This document shows, one piece after another, positions 6,776-15,249 of a stretch of DNA of 36,897 bases (position 1 is its first letter; the number at the start of each line of letters is the position of its first letter). The position numbers and the translations under genes were made by a program. The notes under the pieces are model-generated. The model was not told where the DNA came from. It saw only the letters and a program-made list of their open reading frames with translations, and ran no database searches. Origin of the DNA: Thermus igniterrae ATCC 700962 (GTDB lineage: Bacteria > Deinococcota > Deinococci > Deinococcales > Thermaceae); NCBI RefSeq assembly GCF_000376265.1, contig NZ_AQWU01000053.1, forward strand, positions 1-36,897, read 5' to 3'.

Positions 6776-8023
6776 CTACTCCAGGGCCAGGCCCAGGGGG
6801 TCCTCCAGGAGAGCGGCCAGGTGGCGGCAGAAGCGGGCGGCCTCAGCGCCGTCAATGAGGCGGTGGTCGTAGGTGAGGCCAAAGGGCATGAAGAGCCGGG
6901 GTACAAAGGCCTCCTTTTCTCCGTCCCACACCGGCTTCACCTGGGAGCGGGACACCCCCAGGATGGCCACCTCCGGCCAGTTCACGATGGGGGTGAACCC
7001 CGTCCCCCCAATCCCCCCCAGGTTGGACAGGCTGAAGGTACCCCCCTGCATCTCCTCCGGGGCCAGCTTGCGCTCCCGGGCCCTCTCGGAAACCTCCTGG
7101 AGCTCCCTGGCCAGGCGCAGGACCCCCTTCTGGTCCACATTGCGGATCACCGGCACCAGAAGGCCATGGGGGGTATCCACCGCCACCCCGATGTGCACGT
7201 AGTCCTTGTAGATGACCTGGGCCCCTTCCGCGTCTATGGAGGCGTTGAACTTGGGGAAGGCCCTTAAGGTGAGGGCCAGGGCCTTGAGGAGGAAGGCGGT
7301 GAGGGTGAGGCGGAAGCCCCGCGCCTCCGCCCGCTTGGCGTAGCGCTTGCGCAAGGCCTCCAGCTCGGTGATGTCCGCCTCGTCAAAGTGGGTGACCATG
7401 GGCACCTGGGCCCAGGCGGTGCTCATGGAGCGCAAGGTGGCCTTGCGCACCCCGCTCATGGGTTCCAGGCGCACCGGGCCCCACTTGCTGAAGTCGGGAA
7501 GCTTGGGGGCGGGGGCTGGGGTGGGGGCCTCGAGGGGAGCCGGGGCCATTCCTGCCGCCCGGCGCACGTCCTCGGCGGTGATCCGCCCCGCCAGGCCCGT
7601 GCCCTGGACTCCCCTTAGGTCCACCCCCAGCTCCCGGGCCAGGCGGCGCACGCTGGGGGCAGCGGGGATGAGGCGGCGGCCCTCGCCCCCCGCGGCAACG
7701 GGAGGGGTGGGCGCTGGGGCCTTGGGCGCCTCAGGGGGGGGCTCCTTGGCCGCAGGGGAGGGTTTCTCAGAAGAGGGCCCCCCAACCGCGGGGGCCTCGG
7801 CCAGCTCCAAAAAGGGCTGGCCCGGGCGCACCTCGTCCCCCACCTTCACCAGCACCCGGCGCACCACCCCGCCCGCCTCCGCGGGCACCTCCATCACCGC
7901 CTTGTCGGTCTCCAGCTCCAGGAGGGGCTGGCCTGGGGCCACCTGGTCCCCCTCCTTGACCAGCACCCCCACCACCGTAGCCACGCTCACGTTGTCGCCC
8001 AGTTCGGGAAGCTTGAGCTCCAT
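6776..8023 (-). CDS. aceF: Pyruvate dehydrogenase E2, dihydrolipoyllysine acetyltransferase
   Basis: A 415-residue E2 component. It carries the acetyl group on lipoyl-lysine and transfers it to CoA in the PDH complex. The single N-terminal lipoyl domain (about 1-75) has K41 in [12 protein letters not shown] as the lipoylation site. An Ala/Pro-rich linker (about 78-115) leads to the peripheral subunit-binding domain at about 119-156 ([18 protein letters not shown], then [13 protein letters not shown]). The catalytic domain ends with DHRLIDG, giving H387 and D391 as the active-site pair. The start at 8023 has GGAGG 5 nt upstream. An in-frame ATG at 8038 would add five residues and lies only 5 bases after the E1 stop. 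Many E. coli-type E2s have three lipoyl domains; here there is one. Confidence 0.95.
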   Translation of the reverse strand: MELKLPELGDNVSVATVVGVLVKEGDQVAPGQPLLELETDKAVMEVPAEAGGVVRRVLVKVGDEVRPGQPFLELAEAPAVGGPSSEKPSPAAKEPPPEAPKAPAPTPPVAAGGEGRRLIPAAPSVRRLARELGVDLRGVQGTGLAGRITAEDVRRAAGMAPAPLEAPTPAPAPKLPDFSKWGPVRLEPMSGVRKATLRSMSTAWAQVPMVTHFDEADITELEALRKRYAKRAEARGFRLTLTAFLLKALALTLRAFPKFNASIDAEGAQVIYKDYVHIGVAVDTPHGLLVPVIRNVDQKGVLRLARELQEVSERARERKLAPEEMQGGTFSLSNLGGIGGTGFTPIVNWPEVAILGVSRSQVKPVWDGEKEAFVPRLFMPFGLTYDHRLIDGAEAARFCRHLAALLEDPLGLALE

Positions 8024-8043
8024 GCTAACCTCCACCATACCCC

Positions 8044-10761
8044 CTAGCGCCGGTGGGGCGGGGCCACCTCCAGGCGAAGCCCCAGGTCCTGGCGGGCCTT
8101 CTCCACCACCTCCGCCGCCACCTTCCCCTCCTCGGCCAGGAGGGAGAGGGCCGCGTAGGCCATGTGCCGGGCGTCCACCTCAAAGAAGTCCCGCAGGGCT
8201 TCCCGGGTGTCGGAGCGGCCGAAGCCGTCCGTGCCCAGGGGGCAGAAGGAACGGTCCAGGTAGCCCCGGATCAGGTTGGGCAGGGCCTTGAGGTAGTCGC
8301 TCACGGCCACCACCGGGCCCTCGTACCCCTCGAGGGCCTCCTGGACGTAGGGCTTGCGGGCCCTGCCCAGAAGCCGCCGCTCCCTTTCCGCCTCCAGGGC
8401 GTCCAGGTAGAGGGCCTTGTAGCTGGTGGCGCTCCACACGTCGGCCACCACCCCGTAGCCCTGGAGGAGTTCCTGGGCCTTGAGGGCCTGGGGCAGGAGG
8501 GGGCCCGAACCCAACAGTTGCACCCTGGGGCCTTTCCCCTCTCCCGGGCGGAGGAGGTAGAGCCCCTTGAGGATGCCCTCCTTGACCCCTTCCCGGGGCT
8601 CGGGCATGGGGGGGTGGGGGTAGTTCTCGTTCTCTATGGTGATGTAGTAGAAGACGTCCTCCCCCTTCTGGTACATGCGGCGCAGGCCGTCTTCCAGGAT
8701 CACCGCCAGCTCGTAGGCGAAGCCGGGGTCGTAGACCAGGAGATTGGGGGCGGCCAAGGCGTAGACCTGGCTCTGCCCGTCCTGGTGTTGCAACCCCTCC
8801 CCCTCCAAGGTGGTGCGCCCGGCGGTGGCCCCCAGCAGGAAGCCCCGGGTGCGCTGGTCGGCGGCGGCCCAGACCAGGTCCCCGATGCGCTGAAGGCCGA
8901 ACATGGAGTAGGTGATGAGGAAGGGGATGGTGGGGATGCCCCAGTGGGCGTAGGCGGTGCCGGCGGCGATGAAGTCGGCCATGGCCCCAGCCTCGGTGAT
9001 CCCCTCCTCCAGGATCTGCCCCTCCTTACTCTCCTTGTAGGCGGTGAGGGTGCCGGCGTCCACGGGGATGTAGAGCTGCCCCTGGGGGGAGTAAATGCCC
9101 ACCTGGGCGATGAGGGCCTCCATGCCGAAGGTGCGGGCCTCGTCGGGCACGATGGGCACCAAAAGCTTCCCCACCACGGGGTGGCGCAGGAGCTTGGCCA
9201 GGATGCGCACGAAGGCCATGGTGGTGGAGATCTCCCGCCCCCCCGTGCCCTCGTAGAACTCCTGGAAGAACTCCTCCCCCGGCACCTCGAGGCCCCCCTG
9301 GAAGCGCACCTGGCGCTGGGGCACGAACCCCCCCAGGGCCTTCCGCCGCTCCAGGAGGTAGCGCACCTCGGGGGAGTCGGGGCCCGGGTGGTAGTAGGGG
9401 AGCTCGGGGAGCTTTTCCTCAGGCACGGGGATGCCCAGGAAGGCCCGGGCCTCCTTGAGGTCCTCCTCGGTGAGCTTCTTCACCTGGTGAGCCACGTTCT
9501 TGGCCATGGCCGTGGGCCCCATGCCGTAGCCCTTGATGGTGCGGGCGATGATGACCACGGGGCTCCCCCTGTGCTCCACCGCCGCCTTGAAGGCGGCGTA
9601 GATCTTCCTCAGGTCGTGCCCACCGCGGCTACGGGTGAGCTCGGTGAGCTCCTCGTCGCTCATCCCCTCAATGAGGCGCTTCAGCTCCGGGGTGTTGAAG
9701 AAGCGCTCCCTAAGCTCCTTGGCCCCGAAGGCGGCGTAGCGCTGGCTCTCCCCGTCCACCAGGGCCTCAAAGCGGCGCAGGAGATGGCCCTCCTTGTCCT
9801 TGGCGATGAGGGCGTCCCAGGCGGAGCCCCAGACGATCTTGATCACCCGCCAGCCCGCCCCCCGGTAGAGGCGCTCCAGCTCCTGGATGATCTTGGAGTT
9901 GCCCCGCACCGGCCCGTCCAGGCGCTGCAGGTTGGCGTTCACCACGAAGATGAGGTTGTCCAGGTTCTCCCGGGCCGCCAGGTGCAGGGCGCCCACGGTC
10001 TCGGGCTCGTCGTGCTCCCCGTCCCCCAGGAAGGCCCAGACCTTGGCGGAGCTCTTGGGCTTCAGGCCGCGGTCCTCCAGGTAGCGCATGAAGCGGGCCT
10101 GGTAGATGGCCTGGATGGGGCCAAGGCCCATGGAGACCGTGGGAAACTCCCAGAAGTCCGGCATGAGCCAGGGGTGGGGGTAGCTGGAAAGTCCCCGGCC
10201 CCCCGGCACAGGGGGGTGCACCTCCCGGCGGAAGTTCTCCAGGTCGGCCTCAGAAAGCCGGCCCTCCAGGAAGGCCCGGGCGTAAATCCCCGGGGAGGAG
10301 TGGCCCTGGAAGAAGACCAGGTCCCGGTCCAACCCCGCCTCGGGCCCGCGGAAGAAGTGGTTGAAGCCCACCTCGTAAAGCTCGGCGATGGAGGCGTAGG
10401 TGGAGATGTGCCCCCCGATGCCGTCCGCCTTCTTGTTGGCCCGGGCCACCATCATGGCCGCGTTCCAGCGCAGGATGTTGACGATGCGCTGTTCCAAGGC
10501 CATATCCCCGGGATAGAAGGGCTCCTGGGCCTTGGGGATGGTGTTGAGGTAGGGGGTGGAGAGGCGGTTCCGGGGGGTGTACCCCTGGAGGTAGAGGTAC
10601 TCGTCCAGAAGGCCGAGCAACTCCTCCACCCGCTCAAACCCCTCCACCCGGAGGACGTACTCCAACGACTCCAGCCACTCCCGGTTCTCCTCTGCCTGGA
10701 ACCGGGCCCGCTCCGCTTCAGAAAGGGCCTCCAGGGCATTTTTCAATGCTTCCTCCGTCAT
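8044..10761 (-). CDS. aceE: Pyruvate dehydrogenase E1, homodimeric type
   Basis: A 905-residue thiamine diphosphate enzyme that decarboxylates pyruvate and reductively acetylates E2. The ThDP motif starts with [10 protein letters not shown] (246-255) and ends near [57 protein letters not shown] and [20 protein letters not shown] are typical of the single-chain alpha2 family (E. coli AceE, 887 residues), not the alpha2beta2 type. ATG 10761 follows a GGGGGGAAG purine run. A TTG at 10779 was rejected for lack of such a site. E2 lies 20 bases downstream, so E1 and E2 form an operon; no E3 gene is present. A LysR-type gene is divergent from it across 112 bases, with a possible -10 (TAGTGT) close to the start. 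Confidence 0.96.
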   Translation of the reverse strand: MTEEALKNALEALSEAERARFQAEENREWLESLEYVLRVEGFERVEELLGLLDEYLYLQGYTPRNRLSTPYLNTIPKAQEPFYPGDMALEQRIVNILRWNAAMMVARANKKADGIGGHISTYASIAELYEVGFNHFFRGPEAGLDRDLVFFQGHSSPGIYARAFLEGRLSEADLENFRREVHPPVPGGRGLSSYPHPWLMPDFWEFPTVSMGLGPIQAIYQARFMRYLEDRGLKPKSSAKVWAFLGDGEHDEPETVGALHLAARENLDNLIFVVNANLQRLDGPVRGNSKIIQELERLYRGAGWRVIKIVWGSAWDALIAKDKEGHLLRRFEALVDGESQRYAAFGAKELRERFFNTPELKRLIEGMSDEELTELTRSRGGHDLRKIYAAFKAAVEHRGSPVVIIARTIKGYGMGPTAMAKNVAHQVKKLTEEDLKEARAFLGIPVPEEKLPELPYYHPGPDSPEVRYLLERRKALGGFVPQRQVRFQGGLEVPGEEFFQEFYEGTGGREISTTMAFVRILAKLLRHPVVGKLLVPIVPDEARTFGMEALIAQVGIYSPQGQLYIPVDAGTLTAYKESKEGQILEEGITEAGAMADFIAAGTAYAHWGIPTIPFLITYSMFGLQRIGDLVWAAADQRTRGFLLGATAGRTTLEGEGLQHQDGQSQVYALAAPNLLVYDPGFAYELAVILEDGLRRMYQKGEDVFYYITIENENYPHPPMPEPREGVKEGILKGLYLLRPGEGKGPRVQLLGSGPLLPQALKAQELLQGYGVVADVWSATSYKALYLDALEAERERRLLGRARKPYVQEALEGYEGPVVAVSDYLKALPNLIRGYLDRSFCPLGTDGFGRSDTREALRDFFEVDARHMAYAALSLLAEEGKVAAEVVEKARQDLGLRLEVAPPHRR

Positions 10762-10854
10762 GCTTCCCCCCTTGGGCAAACTACACTACACCGACTCACC
10801 CCTCAGTGTGGCGCAAGGGGAAGCGCTTTGTCCAATAGCACCTGCCCGAGCAGG

Positions 10855-10875
10855 ATGATAAACTTTTCTTATCAT
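10855..10875. promoter_or_regulatory. LysR-type operator with perfect 7-bp arms
   Basis: ATGATAA and TTATCAT are exact inverted copies separated by 7 bases, containing the T-N11-A signature of LysR-type recognition sites. The right arm overlaps the ATG of the LysR gene and the left arm covers a TAAACT -10-like hexamer. Binding here would repress the regulator's own gene. A separate CCTGC-CCGA-GCAGG dyad lies at 10841-10854. Confidence 0.6.
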
Positions 10876-11731
10876 GGACCTGCGCCGCCTGCGCCTCTTC
10901 CTCCTCCTGGCGGAGGAGCGGAACTTCCACCGGGCGGCCGAGAGGGCCTACCTCTCCCAGCCCGCCCTCTCCCAGCAGGTCCAGGCCCTGGAGCGGGAGC
11001 TGGGGGTGCGGCTTCTGGAGCGCAGGCCCTTCCGCCTGACCCCGGCCGGGGAGCTTCTGGCCCAGGAGGGGCGGCGGCTCCTCCAGGAGGCCGAGGCCCT
11101 CAAGGAGCGGGTGCGGCGGGCGGGGCGGGAGGAGCTCCGCTTCGGCGTCCCCGAGAACCTCCTCCCCGACCTCATGCCCCTCCTGGACCACCTGCGCCGG
11201 GGCCTGGGCCAGCCGGTGGAGGTGGTGGAGCTCCACACCCCCGAGCAGGTGAAGGCCCTGAAGGAAGGTCGCCTGGACTACGGCCTGGCCGGGCTGAGGG
11301 TGGAGGACGCCGCCATCGCCGCAGAACCCCTCCTGAAGGTGCCCATCGTGGTGGTCCTGCCCGAGGGCCACCCCCTGGCGGGCCGGGAACGGGTGCCCCT
11401 GACCGCCCTCAAGGAGGAGCCCTTCCTCCTCCTGCCCAAGGAGGCCCTCCCCCCCCTCTACGAGGCCTTCATGGAGGTCTTCCGCCAGGCGGGCTTCACC
11501 CCCAAGGTGGCCCGGGAGGTGGTCCGCTTCCCCCAGGCGGTGAGCCTGGTGGCCGCCGGGGTGGGGGTCTACCTCACCCTGGCCCCCTACCGGGTCTTCC
11601 CCCATCCCGGCACCGTGCTCAGGCCCCTGGCGGAGGAGGCCGCCCTGCAGGTCTCCCTCATCTACCGCAAAACCCCCCCGCCCCCACGGCTCTTTGAGGT
11701 GCGGGAGCTTTTGCGGGCCCTGGCGCTCTAG
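10874..11731 (+). CDS. LysR-family transcriptional regulator
   Basis: A 285-residue LysR-type regulator. The N-terminal winged helix-turn-helix is MDLRRLRLFLLLAEERNFHRAAERAYLSQPALSQQVQALERELG followed by LLERRPFRLTPAGELL. The effector domain (about 90-285) is the periplasmic-binding-protein fold, with the pattern LRFGVPENLLPDLMPLLDHL and YGLAGLRVED. It resembles the BenM/CbnR-like group, but no ligand can be named. It contains no cysteine, which excludes an OxyR-type thiol switch. The start ATG lies in the right arm of a perfect LysR-type dyad, so autoregulation is likely. The divergent neighbour is PDH E1-E2, the natural candidate target. Its stop codon overlaps the stop of the convergent 85-residue gene. 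Confidence 0.92.
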   Translation: MDLRRLRLFLLLAEERNFHRAAERAYLSQPALSQQVQALERELGVRLLERRPFRLTPAGELLAQEGRRLLQEAEALKERVRRAGREELRFGVPENLLPDLMPLLDHLRRGLGQPVEVVELHTPEQVKALKEGRLDYGLAGLRVEDAAIAAEPLLKVPIVVVLPEGHPLAGRERVPLTALKEEPFLLLPKEALPPLYEAFMEVFRQAGFTPKVAREVVRFPQAVSLVAAGVGVYLTLAPYRVFPHPGTVLRPLAEEAALQVSLIYRKTPPPPRLFEVRELLRALAL

Positions 11732-11985
11732 GCCTGGAGGCCCATGGGGTCCGCCTCGCCCCAGGCCAGCTCCACCAGGCCGATCAGGTCCTCCACCGGC
11801 ACCCCGTAGTCCCGGGAGAGGCGGGTGATCTCGTGGCCCAGGCGCCGCAGGTGGGAAAGCTGGGCCGGGGTGGCCTCGTGGGCCAGTTCCAGAAGCCAGG
11901 AGAGGAGGGTCTCGGCCTCCTCGTCGCTGAGGCCATCGGTAAGGGCTTCGTCTTCCAAAAGGATGTGGGCCGGGTCTTCCCTCAT
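11728..11985 (-). CDS. Hypothetical 85-residue acidic helical protein coupled to the DivIC-like gene
   Basis: A small acidic protein without cysteine, signal peptide or membrane segment, predicted to be mostly helical (for example SDEEAETLLSWLLELAHEATP, ahead of QLSHLRRLGHEITRLSRDYG). I do not recognise a family. Its ATG overlaps the TGA of the upstream septum protein gene (ATGA arrangement), so translation is coupled and a shared role in division is possible but only inferred from context. Its stop overlaps that of the convergent LysR gene by two bases. Confidence 0.7.
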   Translation of the reverse strand: MREDPAHILLEDEALTDGLSDEEAETLLSWLLELAHEATPAQLSHLRRLGHEITRLSRDYGVPVEDLIGLVELAWGEADPMGLQA

Positions 11986-12245
11986 CGCCTCTTCAGTATC
12001 TCCCCTTGGCGCACCATGCCCAAGCGGCGGGCCAGGGCCTCGAGGTGGGCGGGGTCCTTGGCCGCCGCCACCTGGGCGCGGAGGGCGGCCACCCGAGCCT
12101 CCGCCTGGCGCAGTTCGGCCTCCAGCCTCGCCCGCTCCTGGGCCAGGCGGTGGGCCCGTACCCCCTCCTGCCCCAGGAGGAAGAGGGCGTGGGCCAAGCC
12201 CAGGGCGAAGACCAGGTGGAGGATGCGGTAAACGGGCCGCTCCAA
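11982..12245 (-). CDS. Septum formation initiator (DivIC/FtsB-like) protein
   Basis: An 87-residue bitopic membrane protein. A short N-terminal tail is followed by one membrane segment (about residues 7-25, RILHLVFALGLAHALFLLG). Then comes a coiled coil (about 33-62, QERARLEAELRQAEARVAAL) and a short tail DPAHLEALARRLGMVRQGE matching the end of FtsB/DivIC proteins. These assemble with FtsL and FtsQ/DivIB at the division septum. Start choice is unusual. A TATAAT box (12255-12260) puts the transcript start near 12248, where the codon is ATC, and the next in-frame initiator is TTG at 12245. I used TTG; the message is almost leaderless either way. A longer frame upstream has no support and would cross the promoter of the divergent Fur-family gene. 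Confidence 0.75.
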   Translation of the reverse strand: MERPVYRILHLVFALGLAHALFLLGQEGVRAHRLAQERARLEAELRQAEARVAALRAQVAAAKDPAHLEALARRLGMVRQGEILKRR

Positions 12246-12254
12246 GATGGGCCC

Positions 12255-12260
12255 ATTATA
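12255..12260 (-). promoter_or_regulatory. Consensus -10 box of the DivIC-like gene
   Basis: A perfect TATAAT on the minus strand, 9 nt before the TTG used as start. The -35 region is not obvious. The position implies a transcript with only a few bases, or none, before the first codon. Confidence 0.6.
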
Positions 12261-12327
12261 CCGGCCTCGGGAGAGGAGGGCTTGGCAAAGGGGCCCAGCC
12301 GGTGAAAAACTGGGAAACACCCACACA

Positions 12328-12411
12328 TGCAAAGGCAGTGCAAAAATCCTCGGCTTGCAGAACAAACTTTGATGGTATAACCCTTTACTTCCTTCAAGTG
12401 TTGCATTTGCA
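12328..12411. repeat. TGCAA/TTGCA elements upstream of the second Fur-family gene
   Basis: In an unusually AT-rich 200-base gap, TGCAAA occurs at 12328 and 12339 (11-base spacing). TTGCA occurs at 12355 and 12401 and TTTGCA at 12406, the last two forming TTGCATTTGCA over the -35 of the promoter. They may be binding sites for the adjacent Fur-family protein. This is inference; the sites do not match the enterobacterial Fur box. Confidence 0.35.
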
Positions 12412-12428
12412 CACAGCGTATGTATACT
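12401..12428 (+). promoter_or_regulatory. Promoter of the second Fur-family gene
   Basis: TTGCAT (12401-12406), a 16-base spacer and TATACT (12423-12428) form a good sigma-A promoter. It is followed about 12 bases later by an AAGGAGG ribosome site before ATG 12452. A second, weaker candidate has TATAAC at 12376-12381 with TTGCAG 15 bases upstream. Confidence 0.65.
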
Positions 12429-12451
12429 GGAATTGAAAGGAAGGAGGAGCC

Positions 12452-12895
12452 ATGCCAAAGATGAAGGAAAAGGAAAACTACCGGGCACGCCTAAAGGCAG
12501 TGGGGCTACGGCATACCCTGCCCCGGGAGCGTATTCTGGGCTACCTGGACCGCAAGAACGTCCACCCTACCCCTGAGGAGCTCTACAACGGCCTGAAGAA
12601 GCGGGGCTACGACATCGGCCTCTCCACGGTGTACCTGAACCTGCACGTCCTGCGGGAGCACGGCCTCATCTACGAGTTCAAGGACCCCAAGGGCTACACC
12701 CGCTACGACGGCTACACCGAGCCCCACCTGCACCTGGCCTGCACCGCCTGCGGCAAGGTGGAGGACCTTCCCCTCAAGAACCTGCCCGAGCTGGACCTTT
12801 CCGCCGCCCAGCAGGCCGCGGGGGAAAAGACGGGCTGGGCCCTGGAGGGCTTCCGCCTGGAGTTCCGGGGGAAGTGCCCCAACTGCCAGGGCTAG
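12452..12895 (+). CDS. Fur-family transcriptional regulator
   Basis: A 147-residue metal-dependent repressor of the Fur superfamily. The DNA-binding part includes LRHTLPRERILGYLDRK and HPTPEELYNGLKKR, then the recognition helix GLSTVYLNLHVLREHGLIYEF (56-76). The metal and dimer region has PHLHLAC with H92 and H94. C97-x2-C100 and C142-x2-C145 would bind structural zinc. The metal sensed cannot be decided. It differs clearly from the other Fur-family protein in this window, for example a charged MPKMKEKEN start. Unlike many genes here it has a long leader and a good AAGGAGG site. Repeated TGCAA elements overlap its promoter region. A strong intrinsic terminator follows. Confidence 0.9.
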   Translation: MPKMKEKENYRARLKAVGLRHTLPRERILGYLDRKNVHPTPEELYNGLKKRGYDIGLSTVYLNLHVLREHGLIYEFKDPKGYTRYDGYTEPHLHLACTACGKVEDLPLKNLPELDLSAAQQAAGEKTGWALEGFRLEFRGKCPNCQG

Positions 12896-12909
12896 GAGGC
12901 GGTCTATAA

Positions 12910-12943
12910 GGGCCCAGGGGATGCCCCCCTGGGCCCCCTTTTT
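12910..12943 (+). terminator. Intrinsic terminator between Fur-family gene and pepA
   Basis: GGGCCCAGGGG (12910-12920) pairs perfectly with CCCCTGGGCCC (12926-12936) across a 5-base loop, followed by CC and TTTTT. It terminates the Fur-family transcript. The T-run overlaps the stop codon of the convergent aminopeptidase gene, so the hairpin can also mark the end of that message. Confidence 0.85.
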
Positions 12944-14333
12944 AGAGGGCCTGGGCCAGCTCCAGGATGGTCCGCACGCCGAAGCCCGTGCCCCCCTCCG
13001 GGCCCAGGGCGTGGGCCTTCTTGGCAAACGCGGGTCCGGCGATGTCCAGGTGGGCCAGGGGCACCCCCACGAACTCCGCCAGGAAAAGGGCCGCGGTGAT
13101 GGCCCCGCCGTTGCGGTCCCCCACGTTCTTCAGGTCGGCCACCGGACTCTTGAGCTTCTCCCGGTAAGCCCGCTCCAGGGGCATGGGCCAGACCTTCTCC
13201 CCCGCCCGCCTGGCCGCTTCCCGCACCCGCTGGCCCCAGGCCTCCTCCGTGGCGAAGAGGGCCGCCACCTCCTCCCCCAGGGCCACCACCGCCGCCCCGG
13301 TGAGGGTGGAAAGCTCCAGGATCTGCCTGGCCCCCTGGCGCTCCGCGTAGGCCAGGGCGTCCGCCAGGGTCAGCCGGCCCTCGGCGTCGGTGTTCATCAC
13401 CTCCACCGTCTTGCCGGAGAAGGTCTTGAGCACGTCCCCCACCCGGTAGGCCCGGCCGGAGATCAGGTTCTCGCAGGCGGCGATGTAGCCCCTAAGCTCC
13501 AGGGGTAGGCCCAAGAGGGCGGCGCTCTTCATGGCGCCCAAGACGGCCGCCGCCCCCGCCATGTCCCCCTTCATGGTGGCCATGCTCTCCGTGGGCTTCA
13601 GGGAGTAGCCCCCCGAGTCAAAGGTGAGGCCCTTGCCCACCAGGTCGAGCCGCTCCTTGGCCCCTTCCGGGGCGTAGCGCAGGGCGATGAAGCGGGGTGG
13701 GTTCTCCGAGCCCCGGGCCACCGCCAGGAAGGCCCCCATGCCCAGCTCAGCGATGGCCCCCTCGTCCAGGACCTCTACCTCCACCCCCAGGGCCCTCAGG
13801 GAAAGGGCGGCCTCCGCCAGGGCCTCGGGGGTGAGCACGTTGGGGGGCTCGTTGACCAGGTCGCGGGCAAAGTAGACCCCCTCCGCCACCTTCCACACCC
13901 GCTCAAGCCCCGGCGCCTCGGCTCCGGAAAGGGACACCTTCAGGACCCTCTCCTCCTGCTTCTGCCGGTAGCGCTCAAAGCGGTAGGCCCCCAGGAGAAG
14001 CCCTTCCGCCAGGGCATAGGGGTCCTCCACGGGTTCCACCAGAACCTCGGGAAAGGCGTGGCGGAGAAGGGTCTGGGCGAGCCTCCCCCCGGCGTGCCTG
14101 AGGTCCTCCTCCAGGCCGAAGACCAGGAAGTGGCCCTCCGGGGTGGCAAGGAGGAGGCTCTCCCCCGCCTCCCCCCTGAAGCCCGCCCCCGCCAGGGCGC
14201 GGCGGAGGAGGCCGCCTAAGCGGGCGTCCAGGGCCTCCCCCTGGGGCAGGAGGGCCTCCTTGCGGGCGAAGAGCACCTTGAGGGGAACCTGGGCCTGCAA
14301 AAAGTCGGCTTGGCTGGCGCTTAGGGTGATCAC
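12942..14333 (-). CDS. pepA: Leucyl aminopeptidase, M17 family
   Basis: A 463-residue metallo-aminopeptidase that removes N-terminal residues from peptides in the cytosol. The C-terminal catalytic domain carries VGKGLTFDSGGYSLKPTESM with the metal- and substrate-binding Lys and Asp, MKGDMAGAAAVLGAMK, and the M17 signature NTDAEGRLTLADALAYAE. The N-terminal domain, beginning ITLSASQADFLQAQVPLKVLF, is the poorly conserved regulatory lobe. The start is taken as GTG 14333 because TATAAC (14341-14346) ends 7 nt before it, giving a leaderless message. Upstream in-frame ATGs would run through the divergent DUF1385 gene and its promoter. The product is probably a hexamer, as in the family. Confidence 0.93.
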   Translation of the reverse strand: MITLSASQADFLQAQVPLKVLFARKEALLPQGEALDARLGGLLRRALAGAGFRGEAGESLLLATPEGHFLVFGLEEDLRHAGGRLAQTLLRHAFPEVLVEPVEDPYALAEGLLLGAYRFERYRQKQEERVLKVSLSGAEAPGLERVWKVAEGVYFARDLVNEPPNVLTPEALAEAALSLRALGVEVEVLDEGAIAELGMGAFLAVARGSENPPRFIALRYAPEGAKERLDLVGKGLTFDSGGYSLKPTESMATMKGDMAGAAAVLGAMKSAALLGLPLELRGYIAACENLISGRAYRVGDVLKTFSGKTVEVMNTDAEGRLTLADALAYAERQGARQILELSTLTGAAVVALGEEVAALFATEEAWGQRVREAARRAGEKVWPMPLERAYREKLKSPVADLKNVGDRNGGAITAALFLAEFVGVPLAHLDIAGPAFAKKAHALGPEGGTGFGVRTILELAQAL

Positions 14334-14340
14334 GCCCTGG

Positions 14341-14348
14341 GTTATATC
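14341..14348. promoter_or_regulatory. Overlapping divergent -10 elements of pepA and the DUF1385 gene
   Basis: On the minus strand TATAAC covers 14346-14341 and ends 7 nt before the pepA GTG. On the plus strand TATATC covers 14343-14348, 13 nt before ATG 14362. The two hexamers share four bases, so RNA polymerase could open only one promoter at a time. Confidence 0.5.
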
Positions 14349-14361
14349 ACGCCGTGGCAAA

Positions 14362-15249
14362 ATGGGAAGGATGTGGCTTCTCCTTGCCAAGCAGGTGGCC
14401 CTCGGGGGGGCAGCGGCCCTCGAGGGCGTGATGATGAAGGCCCCCTGGGCCTGGGCCCTGGCCGTGCGCCTGCCCAGCGGGGAGATCCACGTGGAGCGCC
14501 ACGAGGAAAGGGCCCTCACCGAACGCTACCCCTGGGCTAGGCTCCCCCTGGTGCGGGGGGTGGTGGCCCTCTGGGACGCCCTCTCCGTGAGCTACCGGGC
14601 CCTGGCCCGCAGCGCCGAGCTGGCGGGGGAGGAGGAGGTGCCCAAGGGGGCCCTCTGGGGCACGGTGGCCTTCAGCCTCCTCCTGGGGATTGCCCTTTTC
14701 ATCGTGCTTCCCGGCTTCCTCTCCGGACTTCTGGTGGACGCGGCCCGCTTCCCCGTGCTCTACAACCTGCTGGCGGGCCTCCTCAAGGTGGGCATCCTGG
14801 TGGGCTACCTCCTCCTCATCGGCCGGATGCCGGAGATCCGCCGCTTCTTCATGTACCACGGGGCGGAGCACAAGGCCATCCACGCCTACGAGAAGGGGCT
14901 TCCCCTCACCGTGGAGAACGTCATGGCCCAGCCCCGCTTCCACCCCCGGTGCGGCACCACCTTCTTGGCCTTCGTCATCGTGGTTTCCGTGCTGGTCTAC
15001 AGCCTCATCCCCGCCCCCGAGGTGCTCTGGTGGCGCCTTCTGGCCCGGGTCCTCTTCCTGCCGGTGGTGGCCGCCTTGGCCTTTGAGCTCCTCTACTTCT
15101 CCGCCCGGCACGATGACCCCCTTTCCCGGGCCCTCAGGAACCTGGGCTTCCGCTTCCAGGCCCTCACCGTGGCCGAGCCCACCCCGGAGATGGTGGAGGT
15201 GGCCCTGAAGAGCACGGAGGCGGCCCTGGGGGAAAAGGTGGTGGCATGA
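14362..15249 (+). CDS. DUF1385 family membrane protein (YqhQ-like)
   Basis: A 295-residue integral membrane protein. The N-terminal GGAAALEGVMMKAPWAWALAVRLPSGEI matches the DUF1385 opening (GGQAVLEGVMM in relatives). The conserved core FMYHGAEHKAIHAYEKG and PRFHPRCGTTFLAF contains several His and one Cys that could bind a metal. Membrane segments lie at roughly VAFSLLLGIALFIVLPGFL, LLAGLLKVGILVGYLLLIG, FLAFVIVVSVLVYSLI and RVLFLPVVAALAFELL. Function is unknown in all relatives. ATG 14362 is chosen; ATG 14371 is also possible but its GGGAAGG run touches the codon. The stop overlaps the mnmA start (ATGA), so the two are translationally coupled. Confidence 0.85.
   Translation: MGRMWLLLAKQVALGGAAALEGVMMKAPWAWALAVRLPSGEIHVERHEERALTERYPWARLPLVRGVVALWDALSVSYRALARSAELAGEEEVPKGALWGTVAFSLLLGIALFIVLPGFLSGLLVDAARFPVLYNLLAGLLKVGILVGYLLLIGRMPEIRRFFMYHGAEHKAIHAYEKGLPLTVENVMAQPRFHPRCGTTFLAFVIVVSVLVYSLIPAPEVLWWRLLARVLFLPVVAALAFELLYFSARHDDPLSRALRNLGFRFQALTVAEPTPEMVEVALKSTEAALGEKVVA

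Noticed and set aside
5094-6872. 592-codon plus-strand frame across folC, fur and hemC
   Set aside because: It is antisense to three well-supported genes and has shadow-type composition.
10835-10872. OxyR-type tetrad (ATAG-N7-CTAT repeated) upstream of the LysR gene
   Set aside because: ATAG is present at 10835 but the following tetranucleotides are CCGA, GATA and CTTA, off by one base or more from the pattern, and the regulator has no cysteine.
8053-11697. Very long open frame (1214 codons) on the plus strand
   Set aside because: It lies antisense to aceE and continues out of frame through the LysR gene; its Gly/Pro/His/Gln-rich translation without domains is the usual shadow of GC-rich coding DNA.
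12246-12488. N-terminal extension of the DivIC-like gene to 12488
   Set aside because: It would read across the TATAAT box and the promoter and start of the divergent Fur-family gene, and its residues do not look like the family.
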